DNA of 64,000 bases from Chamaea fasciata (lineage: Eukaryota; Chordata; Aves; Passeriformes; Sylviidae), in contig JARCOQ010000093.1 in the NCBI GenBank assembly GCA_029207755.1, forward strand, positions 124,001 through 188,000. The letters are read 5' to 3'. The notes under the pieces were generated by a model. The model saw only the letters and a program-made list of their open reading frames with translations, ran no database searches and was not told the DNA's origin. Position 1 is the stretch's first letter; every line of letters starts with the position of its first letter. Shown one piece after another: positions 53,394 to 64,000 of the stretch. A program made the position numbers and the translations under genes.

Positions 53394-55166
53394 GTCTTCT
53401 TTAGTCTCTCCTCTCAACAATTTCTCTAGTGCCTCTTGTTCTTTCGCTATTCTCTCATCAAAAATCATCTTCTTACAATCCCTCTTTATATGCCCTTCCT
53501 CACCACAATAGTAACAGGATCTAGTTTCTCCCGGTCTCTGGGGAGTGCTCCAGGGTGGCAACATTCTACTCCTTCCCCGTCCTGCCAGGGGTCTTATACC
53601 TTCTCTGTTCTGAGAGTCTCTATCAACTCTCCAATCTTTGACACTTTCCCTTGCTATCGCTACCATAATTCTAGTCTTCGCCTTGGTCTTCTCCTCTTCT
53701 CTTCTTAAATATACTTTTAATGCCTCTCTTAATAATTCATTCACTTCTCTCCCTTGCCAATCTTCTAATTTTTCAAGCTTCCGTCTAATGTCAGGCCAAG
53801 ATTTTGTCACAAACTGTAGCCTTAGGAAAACTTGCCCTTCTGGGCTATCAGGGTCAAGGTTTGAGTATTGCTGAACATTCTTCCTGAGCCTGCTTAGCCA
53901 GGCTGCAGGAGTTTCATCTTTTTCCTGTGATGCCTCAAAGGCAAGTTTGGTGTTACTGGGCTTAGGAACTGATTCTTTAATCCCTTTTATTATTAACCTC
54001 CTGAAGTCCTCCATATTCCTGCGACCCTCTTCTTGGTTTGGGTCCCAGTCTGGGTTGACTACTGGTAATTTTTGGTCTCCTGGTGGGCCTGTTTGATTTT
54101 CTCGCTCCCATACCCTCATTCCAGCTGTTCTAATTAATCTTACTTCATCTGGGTTAAAAAGTATGTTTAGGATTGAATTAAACTCTCCCCAGGTAAATAT
54201 ATTAGGGCCCAAGAACTGGTCTATCTGGTTTGCTATACCCACAGGATCTTCTACCAGGCTCCCTAATTCCTTTTTAAAATTCCTCACTTCAGAGGCTGTT
54301 AGTGGTACATTGATAAAACCTATACCTCCAGCCACTCCTCCCATGGGAACTTCCCTCAGAGGGAACAGCCTGGTCTTTGATCTCGTATTTTGGTATGGTC
54401 TCTCAGGGGTTTCTGCTACTTGGGGTGTTTCAGCACAAGAGGCTGATATTTCTGATTCCCAACTTGGAGGAGGAGTGGGAACTAATGATGGTAAAGGAGG
54501 TGCTGTGTTTTTGCTATCAGGTGTTGAATGTAAGGTGGTGGAATGGAAGGGGTTATTTTTTGAAATATGGGGATTAGGTTGAGAAGGAAATGGAGGAGGT
54601 GGCGCAGTAGGGACTGCGGATGGGGATACCAGAATAGAGGGAGGAGGCAAAGCTGGGGGATTCACGTAAGCTGGTGGACTCAAGGGTAATGAAGGAGGGT
54701 CTATAGGATGGATTCGGGGAATGTCTGGATAAGTTGGGGGAGGGGGTAGATGGTCCAAAGGGTCCCACTGTTTATTTTCTTCTTTCTCCTTTTCCTTTTT
54801 ATCTACTTCCTTTCTTTCTGTTAATTTACAAATTTTTGTAATTTCCTCACCAGATGTACTGTTCTGCCAACAGGCAGCATAACGAACTTGCTCAGCATTG
54901 CAATCTCCCTGAGCCTTTAAGTGTTGATATAACAGATTGCACATCCACGAGTCCCTGGTCCCGCACCAAGGCCATTGATTTGGCAGGTCTAGGGTGGGCC
55001 AAACCTCAGTGCAGTAGAGGATCATTTTCCCTTCCTCCAGGTTTCTAGTTCTATCATTTTCATCCCACGTCTTTAACATGCGCCCAAGGGGGCTCTCTGG
55101 TGGAAGGTACTTTACCTTACTTTCTACTCTCTCCTGTTGCTGATTTCTACTCACATATCCACCCAT
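53391..55166 (-). CDS. gag: ERV-5 Gag (matrix-late domains-capsid-nucleocapsid)
   Basis: I chose the ATG at 55166 because it yields MGGYVS, a classic N-myristoylation signal; there is a GTG two codons upstream. The product has 591 codons. Matrix occupies about residues 1-115. A charged linker follows, then a proline-rich region with two PPxY late-domain motifs (PPTY 143-146, PPAY 164-167). The capsid occupies about 270-500. A single CCHC knuckle, CYYCGEEGHIKRDC (551-564), is followed by a charged tail ending at UAG. This is the full gammaretroviral Gag plan and appears intact. Pol follows in frame. Confidence 0.95.
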   Translation of the reverse strand: MGGYVSRNQQQERVESKVKYLPPESPLGRMLKTWDENDRTRNLEEGKMILYCTEVWPTLDLPNQWPWCGTRDSWMCNLLYQHLKAQGDCNAEQVRYAACWQNSTSGEEITKICKLTERKEVDKKEKEKEENKQWDPLDHLPPPPTYPDIPRIHPIDPPSLPLSPPAYVNPPALPPPSILVSPSAVPTAPPPPFPSQPNPHISKNNPFHSTTLHSTPDSKNTAPPLPSLVPTPPPSWESEISASCAETPQVAETPERPYQNTRSKTRLFPLREVPMGGVAGGIGFINVPLTASEVRNFKKELGSLVEDPVGIANQIDQFLGPNIFTWGEFNSILNILFNPDEVRLIRTAGMRVWERENQTGPPGDQKLPVVNPDWDPNQEEGRRNMEDFRRLIIKGIKESVPKPSNTKLAFEASQEKDETPAAWLSRLRKNVQQYSNLDPDSPEGQVFLRLQFVTKSWPDIRRKLEKLEDWQGREVNELLREALKVYLRREEEKTKAKTRIMVAIARESVKDWRVDRDSQNREGIRPLAGRGRSRMLPPWSTPQRPGETRSCYYCGEEGHIKRDCKKMIFDERIAKEQEALEKLLRGETKED

Positions 55167-56138
55167 TCTCACTGGGTCTAAATCAACCCTTTCCCACTCA
55201 GTCCCTGGTACCCGTAAGTGGCCTAAACTGCCCCCCCCCCTTATAGGGCCTCAACCACCTTACCACCACAGCCAGTACCCACGTTTGCCCCTATACACCA
55301 GGACAAATCTCCGTTAGACAGCCGGTCGACCGGGGCCCAAGGTGTCAGCACTGCCTACTGCCGAGATCGGGTGTATAGTGTGCGGCTCACTCTCTCTCAC
55401 TACTGTTGAGCTTCCCGCACCAGCTGAAGCTCCCCTAACTTTCACTCCTGGCACCCGGACAGCATATCTTCTAGGCCCTTCCAAAAACGCGAAATGCACC
55501 TAGAAATACCCCCGACCAATGCCACTCTTCACCCCCGGACAGCACACCTCTCCTTCAGGTGCCCCCGACCAAGGTGACCATACCATCAACACTCTCCACA
55601 CCCTGTGAGCTACCTCAGCCAGACCCCACAAATCACCCGTGTGTCCTGGACTGTAGCCCCGGCAGTGTGGTGTGCACCTTTCACTCCCTCGGATCAATCC
55701 ACCCACTCAGACTGACCCGGGCAGCCTACCCTTGTAGCTTGAAAATGGGGAGGCCTATTCTGCAGGCAACCTATGACGGGCCACGCACACTCTAGGTTTC
55801 CTCCGCCCGTTCGGAGGGGGGCCCCCTAAGCCCCTGGAGACGCCTCACTCACCGATCCACTCGCTTCCTCCTTTTCCCGGCCGGCCCCCTCGCGGGAGTC
55901 CGGAACCGCGGTACTCAGGAGTCCAGACTCGCTTGGGGGGTCCGAGCTGCCAGCCCCCCTGTCATTCACTCACACACTCACTCGCCTCCACTCCCGCCAC
56001 CGGTTGGTTTTACCGGTTCTCCTCAGTGCTGTCCCTCGAGGCTAGCGAGCGTCGTCCTCTGGTCCAGGAGGCCAGCGATCCAGGAGGTCAGAGGTCGGGT
56101 GGCGCCTTCCCGTCCTGGTCCTCTTCTGGGCGTGGCTT
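55167..56138 (-). other. ERV-5 leader between primer site and gag
   Basis: About 970 bp, C-rich on plus, has no supported gene. Long leaders holding packaging signals are usual for gammaretroviruses; no specific element could be identified. Confidence 0.7.
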
Positions 56139-56156
56139 ATCCCGGACGAGCCCCCA
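56139..56156 (-). promoter_or_regulatory. ERV-5 primer-binding site, tRNA-Pro
   Basis: The minus strand reads TGGGGGCTCGTCCGGGAT, the established tRNA-Pro primer-site sequence of murine leukaemia virus-type retroviruses. It lies 3 nt inside the 5' LTR. Confidence 0.97.
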
Positions 56157-56159
56157 AAT

Positions 56160-56894
56160 TGTTATAAATGGGCAGGAGACACAGTTTCCTCCTTTAAATG
56201 CCTTTATTAATAAACAGGGTCTCGAGGGGTGGCCTACGCCGCTGCTGCTCCCTTTCGTCCACACCGCTGAGGAGGAGGTGCAATCCACTTTGCTGCTGGT
56301 GCTGCAGAGTGGGAGTTCTCGCCTCGCGGGGGTTCCAAAGAACTCTCTTGGCTCATGGAGTCCAGGGGTGTCTTGCTCTTTAAGTACTTCGTAAGTTATG
56401 GCGAGATACAAAAACTTATGAAAACCCTCGGCATAAATACCCTTGTGTATGCTTAGTCCAGTGCTGTCTTTGGCAGATTGAAACTTTGAGCTGGCTCGTT
56501 TTGGCTAGGGGTTCTTGGTGTTGATATGGTCCCATCATGCAGCTGGGCTCTTCTAATTACCATAAGGGTGGCAGCAGCAGCCTGACTGACAGGCCGGTTG
56601 TCAGCAGGAAGTAGGAAGAGGATCCGACAGGAAGTGGAGCAAGCAGGGCACAAGCCGATGGGACAGGCTGGGTGCAGGCAGGCAAAGCAGCAGCAGAGAT
56701 GGAGAGTGGTGATGCCAGGGAGCAGTGATGCCAGGGAGCAGCAACAGCTTGACTTGATGGAAAAGCTAAGTGGGATTTTGGGGTAGGGGATACAGAGTGG
56801 ACAAAACTGCCAAACAGCATTATAACTCTTGAACAAAACATTACAACTCTATAACCAACAACTTATAACTTAATCACCATTCTTATTTATCACA
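56160..56894 (-). mobile_element. ERV-5 5' LTR
   Basis: The LTR is 735 bp and matches 48202-48936 with one visible difference. It is followed by CTTC (56895-56898). Confidence 0.95.
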
Positions 56895-56898
56895 CTTC

Positions 56899-58213
56899 TT
56901 GTCCAGGTGCCCACGGCCAGAATTGGGATTCCACCTCCAACATTGCCTCTTGTGAGAGACTGGAGGAGATTGTTGGCTGGAAACATTTCGTGTGAGGGGG
57001 AGGAAGGGGCAGAGCCAGCCTTACCCTGCCCTGAACCCCAGCACTTCTCAAAGCATTGACTTGACCCTGTAACCCAAATCCCCCAGAGCCTCTATCCCAG
57101 CCCAGCAGTGTCTGCCAATCCCTGGCACACCAAAGGCAATGCTCCACACCCACCTCTGCAGCCCCCAGCCCAGCTCCTGAGTGACCAGATGACCCAAAGT
57201 CCCATCTGGGGGAGGGGCCCAGGAAGACCAAGGGGTATTTTAGGCTGACCACAAGGCAAGCACACACGTTGACCCTAGCTCCTCTTGGAATTTCTGTCTG
57301 AGCGCTGCTGGAATCCAGGAGCTGGTAGCAGTGTGTGTTCTTCTCTCTCTCTCTCTCTCTATCTCTCTATATTTTATTTGTCTTTCTCTCTTTCTCTGTC
57401 TTCCTCTTCTAATTCCCTCTTCTTGCAAATTTTGCTTAACTTAAAATTGAGCAGGCTTCCAGTTTGTGAAGTTGAATGGGCCAAGTTAACGCTTTGAGCA
57501 GTGTTTTTTTGTTGACTGAATGTCATAGTAAAGCTTTTGCTCAAGTTTCTCTGATTTTCTAAAGTTGCCAGTAAAGGCTGTTTTGTTGTTTTAAGCTTCT
57601 GAGAATCTCTTGTCGGTACTTCTCCATTGTTTCCAACTCAGAGTACACAAACAATTGTAATTCCTTTGCAATGTCTCACGGAGAGAGTTGTTTGGGGGTT
57701 GGGGCTCAGGGCTTCTCTGTCCTGCTTGGCACAGCCCAGGCAGGGCTTTCACAGCCACATCCCACACTCCGTTTCCCACCTGGACCCGCTGGTGCCTCTG
57801 AGTTCTGCTTGCCCAGCCCCAGGGACGCTCTCCTTGTCTGCCCATTCCCCCACGGTCTCTGGGCAGGGGTGGCCTCAGTGGGAGCTGTGACACCCTCCCT
57901 CAGACACTTGGAGGCTGCTGCTGGGTTGGACTTCTCCAGAGGCTTGTTCAGCCTTCAGCTCTTCAGTTCAGGAATTCAGTGGCCCAGGGATCCATCAACA
58001 TTCAGAACACGTTAACAGGCCAAGCCTCGGGGAATAATTTGATTTAAGTTTTCAAATTTTTCTGGTTAATTGGACAGATTTTAGAACTGTCCTCCAAGTG
58101 AATGTATAATATTTTAAAGGACACTGAGAAAAGATTTTTATGGCCCTGTTTAGAGGTTTTATTCCCTATTAATACACTGATATGTGCAATCTCCAATTGG
58201 CATTGAATCCAAG
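56899..58213. other. Unassigned sequence with (TC)n microsatellite
   Basis: 56899-56945 completes the split tandem unit from 48201. 57338-57420 is a TC-rich microsatellite. The remainder shows no gene I can support. Confidence 0.55.
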
Positions 58214-58934
58214 TGAGACATAGACTTTAAAGAATTAAGGATTTTAGAGAGGTTAAGATTTTAGTTAGAGATAAGCTTTGTAGGAATTAATTAAAGTTTG
58301 CTAAAAATTAAAAGTTTGTGGTTAGTTAAGGGAAACCAGATTTGAATTAACTTTCCCAGGCCTCAATAACTGATTGCTTGTCAACTTTATGTTTTGCTTA
58401 GCTGGGTTTGTAATGAAGAACAGGGAACCTGATAAATAGATTTAGGAGCACAAGACGATTACAGAAACTCCCTATTCAGAAACCCATTGAAAGTCATGCA
58501 CCTGGAGAAATGGGAGTCCTACCAGAGCTCATTTGTCACATTTGCATTGAAAAGGTAGAAAGTTCAGAGCAAGGATGACTCATCTTACTTTCTTATTTTA
58601 AGCCCCCCTCCCCTTGAAAAGGAGCACCGACCCATTTCCAAGGCCAAACTAGCATGCTTAATTGTTTTTTGGCTAGTTACCATACTAAGCGGAGAATGGG
58701 ATGGGGGGGGGGGGGGCTCTGAATACGCATTTGTGTTTTGGGTATTCAACATCTTTGTAAATAAAAGGACTCTGTGATTGTCTGTAAATTGCGGTGTGTA
58801 TTTGGGAGCCACCCCGCATGCCGCCCGGTGCTGCAACAGACATACACTTTCTAACTTTAAACTGTTAGAAAGTTTTTGTCCCCCTCAGTTGGATATCAGT
58901 ATTAGCTCGATATTCATATTTTTTTAATAAATCA
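58214..58934 (+). mobile_element. LTR-3 family solo LTR copy 3
   Basis: The LTR is 721 bp, starts TGAGACATAGAC and ends AATAAATCA, flanked by a 4-bp duplication CAAG (58210-58213 and 58935-58938). A TATA-like aaataaaagg is near 58758-58768. It shares its ordered blocks with 18129-18731 and, inverted, 45465-46235. A 14-base G run lies at about 58704-58717. This copy defines the family boundaries. Confidence 0.85.
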
Positions 58935-58938
58935 CAAG

Positions 58939-60932
58939 TACCTTCTAATTCACGTTGAATAGCTATGAAAATCAAGGCCCTTCCTGACTGACAATCAATC
59001 AGACTCTGTCCCTACCCCCACCCCACCATTTCCCCCATCCAAGCCCTGGGACTCAGAGCAGCCTTGTGCAAATCTGAGCTCCTTCCACCCCAGGCTGCAC
59101 CTGCAGCTTTCAGCTCCTTGGCTCCAATTCCCACCTGCTTTCCTTGGAGGAGCTGCCTGAGACACAGAGGGATGTTCATTTCTTGTCAGCACACAAACCC
59201 AGGGGAAGGCACAGCTCCATAAAATGCAAAAGTCATTTCTCTGCTGGGTATTAACATCCACTTTCCACAGCAGACACTCTCAGACCAATGGAAAAGACCT
59301 CCTGTGCCCAGCACAGATCCCAAGGTCTCCCCAAAGCCTCCCTGCCCCGATTCTGGCCAGATTTGTTTTTTGCACACGCTGAAGACAGGAGCTCCCTCCA
59401 TGCCTAGAGGAAGGAAAAGAGAACAAGTGGATGAAGAGCTCTCCTGTGCAGAGCCAAGGTGCAAGTGCCACCGGAGTGGGAACCACAACTCACCAGGTTT
59501 GTGTCCTTTGGGGCTCCGGGCCTGGTGAGACTCAGAGGCACAGAAAGGTTTCTTGCCAACAAACAGAAGTTGAACACCATACAGTTTAATAAGCATCCCA
59601 GCTCTTCCCTCAGCTCTCTGTGATGTCCCAGCAGCATCTGACATGTCCACCATCCCCAAGGGCTTTCCATGCAGGAAGAGTTTTCGACAAAGGCATACGA
59701 AAAGGAAATTCTGTGATAGATACAAACACACTTAAGATGTTGACTGATACGATACTTCTGTGAACTTCAGAGAGATTGGGTAACTCCCTGAAGATCAAAG
59801 CATGAAACCAGTCAGTTGAGAGGCACTTGAATGACCAGAGAGTGTCTGGAGGAGGAAATCAGGGAGACTCGGGAAGGACATAGATCCAGCTGGTCTAGTA
59901 AAGAAATGTCCTTAGTCATGGCAATTTAAACAGGAGAGCTAGAAACACCAGAAGGAATAGGTGAAGAAAATAATAAACGGAATCTTTTTGACACAACTAG
60001 AGAAGAGCAGTATTTCTTGTTATGCCATCAGTAGAAGAATATAGTAGATCCAGGAAATTTCTGGTGGGAAAACTTTGCCATTTCCTCAACTACTCAAACG
60101 ACCCAGATAATAAAAATATGCTTGTATATTATGAAATGCACAAGTAAGAAAACCTGTGCCCCTTTCCAGGCAGACATCAGCTGTGTGTGCATGAACAGGC
60201 GGTGCCACTTGTGCCCTGAGGTGCCGAGCTGGGATTGGCATCTCTCAGAGAACAGCTGTAGGGGGAGCAGCGCACCTTGCAAGGTGCATGTCCCGGAGAG
60301 CCCCAGAGGGCTCCTGTCCCATAAACATCTGCTCTGCTCCAGGCTGAAACAGGGACCAGCATGGTGCCAGGATCATCAGAGAACAGGATGAGTGCTGGAA
60401 TTCAATCCCCTGCCCATCCCGCAGCAGCCCTGCCTTTCCCTCCCCAAGCCCTGGTCTCCAGCACAGCCATGGAGGCTCTTTGGGCTCTGGACTTTTCCTG
60501 CAGCCACCAAGGGCAGCTGGCCTTTGGCACAGTCAGCCCTGCCCAGCGCAGGCGATGCCCAGCAATTCCTCGCGTGTGCCTGGCCTTGCTGTCAGCCCCG
60601 GCAGCCCACACGTGCCCCCCTGGCCTGTGGTGCCTCTGGCAAGGGAACAGCACAAGGCACTGCAGGAGCCTGCAGACAATTCCTGAAGCACTTGGAGGAT
60701 GATCCTGCACCCCAAGGGATGTTCCCATGATGCCATCTCAGGAAGTGAAATGGGGAGTGGGCCCAGAGAGGAAAGGGCAACCAGGGATGGGCTGTTTGCT
60801 GGGGAGAGAGCAGGGATGGGCAATAGGGAGAAATTTGTACCAGGAAAAGAAAGCCAGGGTGAAGCAAAGGAAATGCTCAGGGCAATTTGGGGGTGGCTGC
60901 CAGGCAGCGCTTGGCTCTGAGCAACAACATCT
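58939..60932. other. Unassigned sequence
   Basis: About 2 kb without a recognised repeat or gene. The minus frame 59186-59731 (181 codons) lacks domains or splice context I can support. Confidence 0.5.
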
Positions 60933-63900
60933 GCAGTGGCACAGGAAACTCCCAGCTGATGGGAACAAACTTCCTGGCTGACTTCAGAGGCCACGACAGA
61001 ACTGCGTGGTTTCCCTCCTGTCCCCCAGCCCTTCCTGGCCCCAGGGGCTGATGGCATTTGTGCTCCCTCAGGTTCATCTCCCCACACCAACACCATGGGG
61101 GTGCTCAGGCCTGCTCTGGGCACTGCAAACAGGGGCTCCTGAGCCAGAGCTGCCGTGTCTGTGCCTGCAAGGATGCGGCCCCCGTGTGAGCTGAGAGAGA
61201 GGCCAGGGCTGCAGAGGGGGGATGTTGTTGGCAGGGGCATGAGGACGCTCTGGGACGCTGCCCGGGGGTGTCCAGCACAGTGGGGATGGATCAGCCCCTG
61301 CTCTGCTGCTCCTTCCCGTCTCCCCCAGGGACCCTGCAGAGCCCCAGCCGGGCTGTTTGCCCCCAGCCTGCCCACGGCCACCCTGGGGCTGCTCACGGGG
61401 CTTTTCCGTGCACAGCATTGGGCCTGGGCGTGTTCTGGAGAGAGCCTGGGCAAGGAGCCTGGAGCAGCGAGGCCCTGCCCTGAGGCGTCAGCGCTGCCCC
61501 AGCGGAGCCCATGGCCTGTCCCTGCTGCAGCCCCGGCACTGCCAGCCCCAGCCCTGTGCCCGGCGCCGAGAGCACTCAGGCCCTACAGCAACACCAGGGC
61601 CAGGAGGGCAGCGGGGCAGGGCCACGGGAGCAGCGCTGCCAACACCAAGGGCTGCTGCTCCTGGGCACAGCTGCTGTGCCAGCACTGATCTGCCCCCAGC
61701 TCTCATCCAGAGAAGAGAACCAAAGGGGGATCTCTGCAGAAAACTTGCCTGCCAGATCCTTGGGTTCCTTTAAAGCCACCAGGAGTGCAGCCCCTCATTG
61801 ACACAGTCTGTGGCCACAGGGAAGGTGGAGAGAAACAAAATGAGAAATGGCACAAACAGTGACACTGCTTTGTGGACAATATTACAAAAGTAAAACAAAG
61901 GAAAAGAACCTCCAAAGTAAAGCAACAAGAGGTATCAAAAATGACTTTTATGACAAGTGATTTTGAGAAACTGGCCAGCAGTTTAACGTTTGGGAAACCA
62001 TCCAGCCATCAGTCTTCCACTCTGTAGCCTCGAGCTCCTGCTTCCTCAGGCTGTAGATGAGGGGGTTCAGGGCTGGAGGCACCAGCGAGAACAGAACTGA
62101 CAGGGCCAGATCCGGGGATGGGGAGGAGATGGAGGGGGGCTTCAGGTGAGCAAACATGACGGTGCTGAGGAACAGGGAGACCACGGCCAGGTGATGGAGG
62201 CAGGTGGAGAAGGCTTTGTGACGTCATCCCTGCTCAGAGGGGATCCTCAGCACGGCCCTGAAGATCTGCACAGAGGAGAAAACAATGAACACAAAACAAC
62301 GTAATCCTAAAGAGATGGAAAAACCAATGAACCCAAACTCCCTGAAGCAGTAGTTGGACTAGGAGAGCTTGAGGATCTGGTGAACCTCGTGGAAGAACTG
62401 GCCCAGGGCATTGCCATGGCACAGGGGCAGGGAAAATGTATTGGCCGTGTGCATGAGAGCATTGAGAAAGGCACTGGCCCAGGCAGCTGCTGCCATGTGG
62501 GCACAAGCTCTGCTGCCCAGGAGGGTCCCGTAGTGCAGGGGTCTGCAGATGGACACATAGCGGTCATAGCACATGATGGTCAGGAGCAAATACTCTGCTG
62601 AGATGAAGAACAGAAAGAAAAAGAGCCGTGCAGCACCTCCCGTGTAGGAGATGGTCCTGGTGTCCCAGAGGGAATTGTGCATGGCTTTGCGGACAGTGGT
62701 GCAGATGGAGCCCAGGTCGCTGAGGGCCAGGTTGAGCAGGAAGAAGAACATGGGGCTGTGCAGGTGGTGGCCGCAAGCTATGGCACTGATGATGAGGCCA
62801 TGACCCAGGAGGGCAGCCAGGGAGATGCCCAGGAAGAGGCAGAAGTGCAGGAGCTGCAGCTGCCGCGTGTCTGCCAATGCCAGCAGGAGGGAAGCGGCTG
62901 ATGGAGCTGCTGTTGGACATTTGCTGTGGCTGCACATGGGGACATGTTCATGGATAAAGGACAGTGACAAGTCAGGACAGGCTGCTTTGAGCCAAACATG
63001 GGTCATTCCCTGTAGACTGTCCCACTGTGATTCACCCACCCTTGTTCCTGCTCTGGGAAAACCTTCACCCAGGTCCCTGCCTGAGCTCCAGTTGTGCTGT
63101 CTGAGTGTGCCAGGAGCAGCCAGGCCTGTGCATGGGGGCTCTCCAGGAGCCGTCCCTGCCCTGCTGCCCTGGGTTTTTGGCCATGTGGCAGAGGGACAAG
63201 CCTGGATATTCAGGATTTGTCAGTGGAATCACTCCTAATGCAGAAAGGCTTGTTGCCATCTTCACTCCCACTTCTAAAGGGCATGGAGAACAGGAAGGAA
63301 TTATAGGCATTATTTTCCTGCCCACACATCATTCCTGGTATACTGAGGTCAGAAATCCCCAGCATTTCTGCTGCACCAGACCTTGCCCAGAGCAGAGGGA
63401 TCCCTGAATGTCTCACCCTCTCCAAAGGTCTCTGGGCAAGGTCCTCAGCACCCCCTTCTGCCAAGGACACTCACAGCTCCCTTGGCAAACCCAACAGCAT
63501 TTCCTCAGCTGTGGCATCTCTGCACTTCCCCGTGGCACATTCAGGGAACTGCCAGAGGCTCTGGCACAGATCTGCAGGCAGGAGGGCAGCTCAGAGCTTG
63601 GAAGGACGCAGCAAGGAGATCCCCGGGTGTGCCCATGATGGGGTCTCAGGGAGGGGGCTCAGCTCATTCCCCTTTCCCATGGACTGCTTTGCCCACAGCC
63701 ACACAGCTCACAGGGAAGCTCGGACAGCCCATTCCCATGGACACAGCTGCCTGGCAAGAATCCCAAGGGCAGTGCCTGGCTCAGCTGCTGCAAATGCCAG
63801 AGCCTCCCTGAGAGCACCAGATGACAGTGACAGAACCAGGGGAGGGCAGAACCAAGAGAAGATGTTGTGGGGCTGTGCCTGGGAGGGCAGGGCAGACACA

Positions 63901-64000
63901 GCCAGGCACTCAGGACAGTGTTCCCGTGCCCAGCTGTGCACAGCACCTCCCACACACCCACAGTGCCCTCCTGCCCCCAGCACTGCTCTGTTCAGCCCCC
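60933..64000 (-). repeat. Right arm of the inverted repeat (partner 32115-35175)
   Basis: This is the reverse complement of the left arm with no indels seen. It reads uninterrupted through the ERV-2 target site (CACAG at 60940-60944), so it represents the empty pre-insertion state. It continues beyond the window end. Confidence 0.97.
61948..62920 (-). pseudogene. Olfactory receptor pseudogene (bird family-14-like), right copy
   Basis: This is the inverted duplicate of the copy at 33195-34167, with all three lesions at mirror positions: the extra base near 62888-62891, TAG at 62359-62361, and TGA at 62224-62226. The receptor was therefore already dead before duplication, or the arms have been homogenised by gene conversion. 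Confidence 0.93.

Larger units (their letters stand above)
48202..56894 (-). mobile_element. ERV-5: young gammaretrovirus-like provirus
   Basis: An 8,693-bp minus-strand provirus has two 735-bp LTRs (TGT...ACA) that differ at one site by eye (near 48371 versus 56329). A 4-bp target duplication CTTC flanks it (48198-48201 and 56895-56898). It has a tRNA-Pro primer site and a purine-rich tract. gag and pol are open and in one frame, separated by UAG. Only an env-like stub remains. A single CCHC motif, YVDD RT, a GPY/F-type integrase tail and tRNA-Pro priming place it with class-I, gammaretrovirus-like elements. Confidence 0.96.

Overview
The window looks like repeat-rich, probably heterochromatic DNA of a songbird. 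The evidence is a 191-bp satellite array, CR1 LINE fragments, several families of endogenous retroviruses (ERVs) and LTRs, and an avian-type olfactory-receptor (OR) pseudogene inside a large inverted repeat. I saw no intact single-copy host protein gene. The open reading frames that are real are retroviral gag and pol. The species, and whether this is a W chromosome, a microchromosome or a subtelomere, cannot be decided from the sequence alone.

Layout. 1-11572 is a 191-bp satellite with higher-order duplications; it becomes a diverged mixture of two monomer types towards its right edge. 11573-20453 is a rearranged block bounded by two inverted copies of a CpG-island promoter (about 11880-12165 and 19381-19690), each followed on the inner side by a G-rich minisatellite. 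Between them lie a solo LTR, degenerate exons resembling the MROH (maestro HEAT-like) family, and an LTR of a third family ('LTR-3'). 20454-26714 is a truncated minus-strand ERV ('ERV-4') with an open gag, a broken pol and an env signal-peptide stub. 26715-32114 holds CR1 fragments, a tandem repeat of about 147 bp and unassigned GC-rich DNA.

From 32115 to 35175 runs the left arm of an inverted repeat. It is matched base for base (coordinate sum 96115, no indels seen) by 60940-64000 and carries the OR pseudogene. The spacer holds a nested set. ERV-2 (35176-45452, target duplication CTGTG) is gag-containing with pol mostly deleted. ERV-1 (38843-45052, target duplication GATCC), with identical-looking LTRs and open gag and pol, has inserted into the 5' LTR of ERV-2. 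Next come an LTR-3 copy exactly at the palindrome breakpoint, a solo LTR with a 4-bp duplication, and ERV-5 (48202-56894), a gammaretrovirus-like provirus with a tRNA-Pro primer site, open gag and pol, and LTRs that differ at one site by eye.

How the retroviral genes work together. Each provirus encodes Gag and a protease-RT-RNase H-integrase polyprotein, and two recoding strategies are visible. ERV-1 and ERV-5 have gag and pol in one frame separated by a single UAG, followed by a possible hairpin or stem (readthrough). ERV-4 has a U UUA AAC slippery heptamer, a 6-nt spacer and a hairpin (-1 frameshifting). ERV-1 and ERV-2 share an unusual Gag with hydrophobic N-terminal segments and no zinc knuckle.
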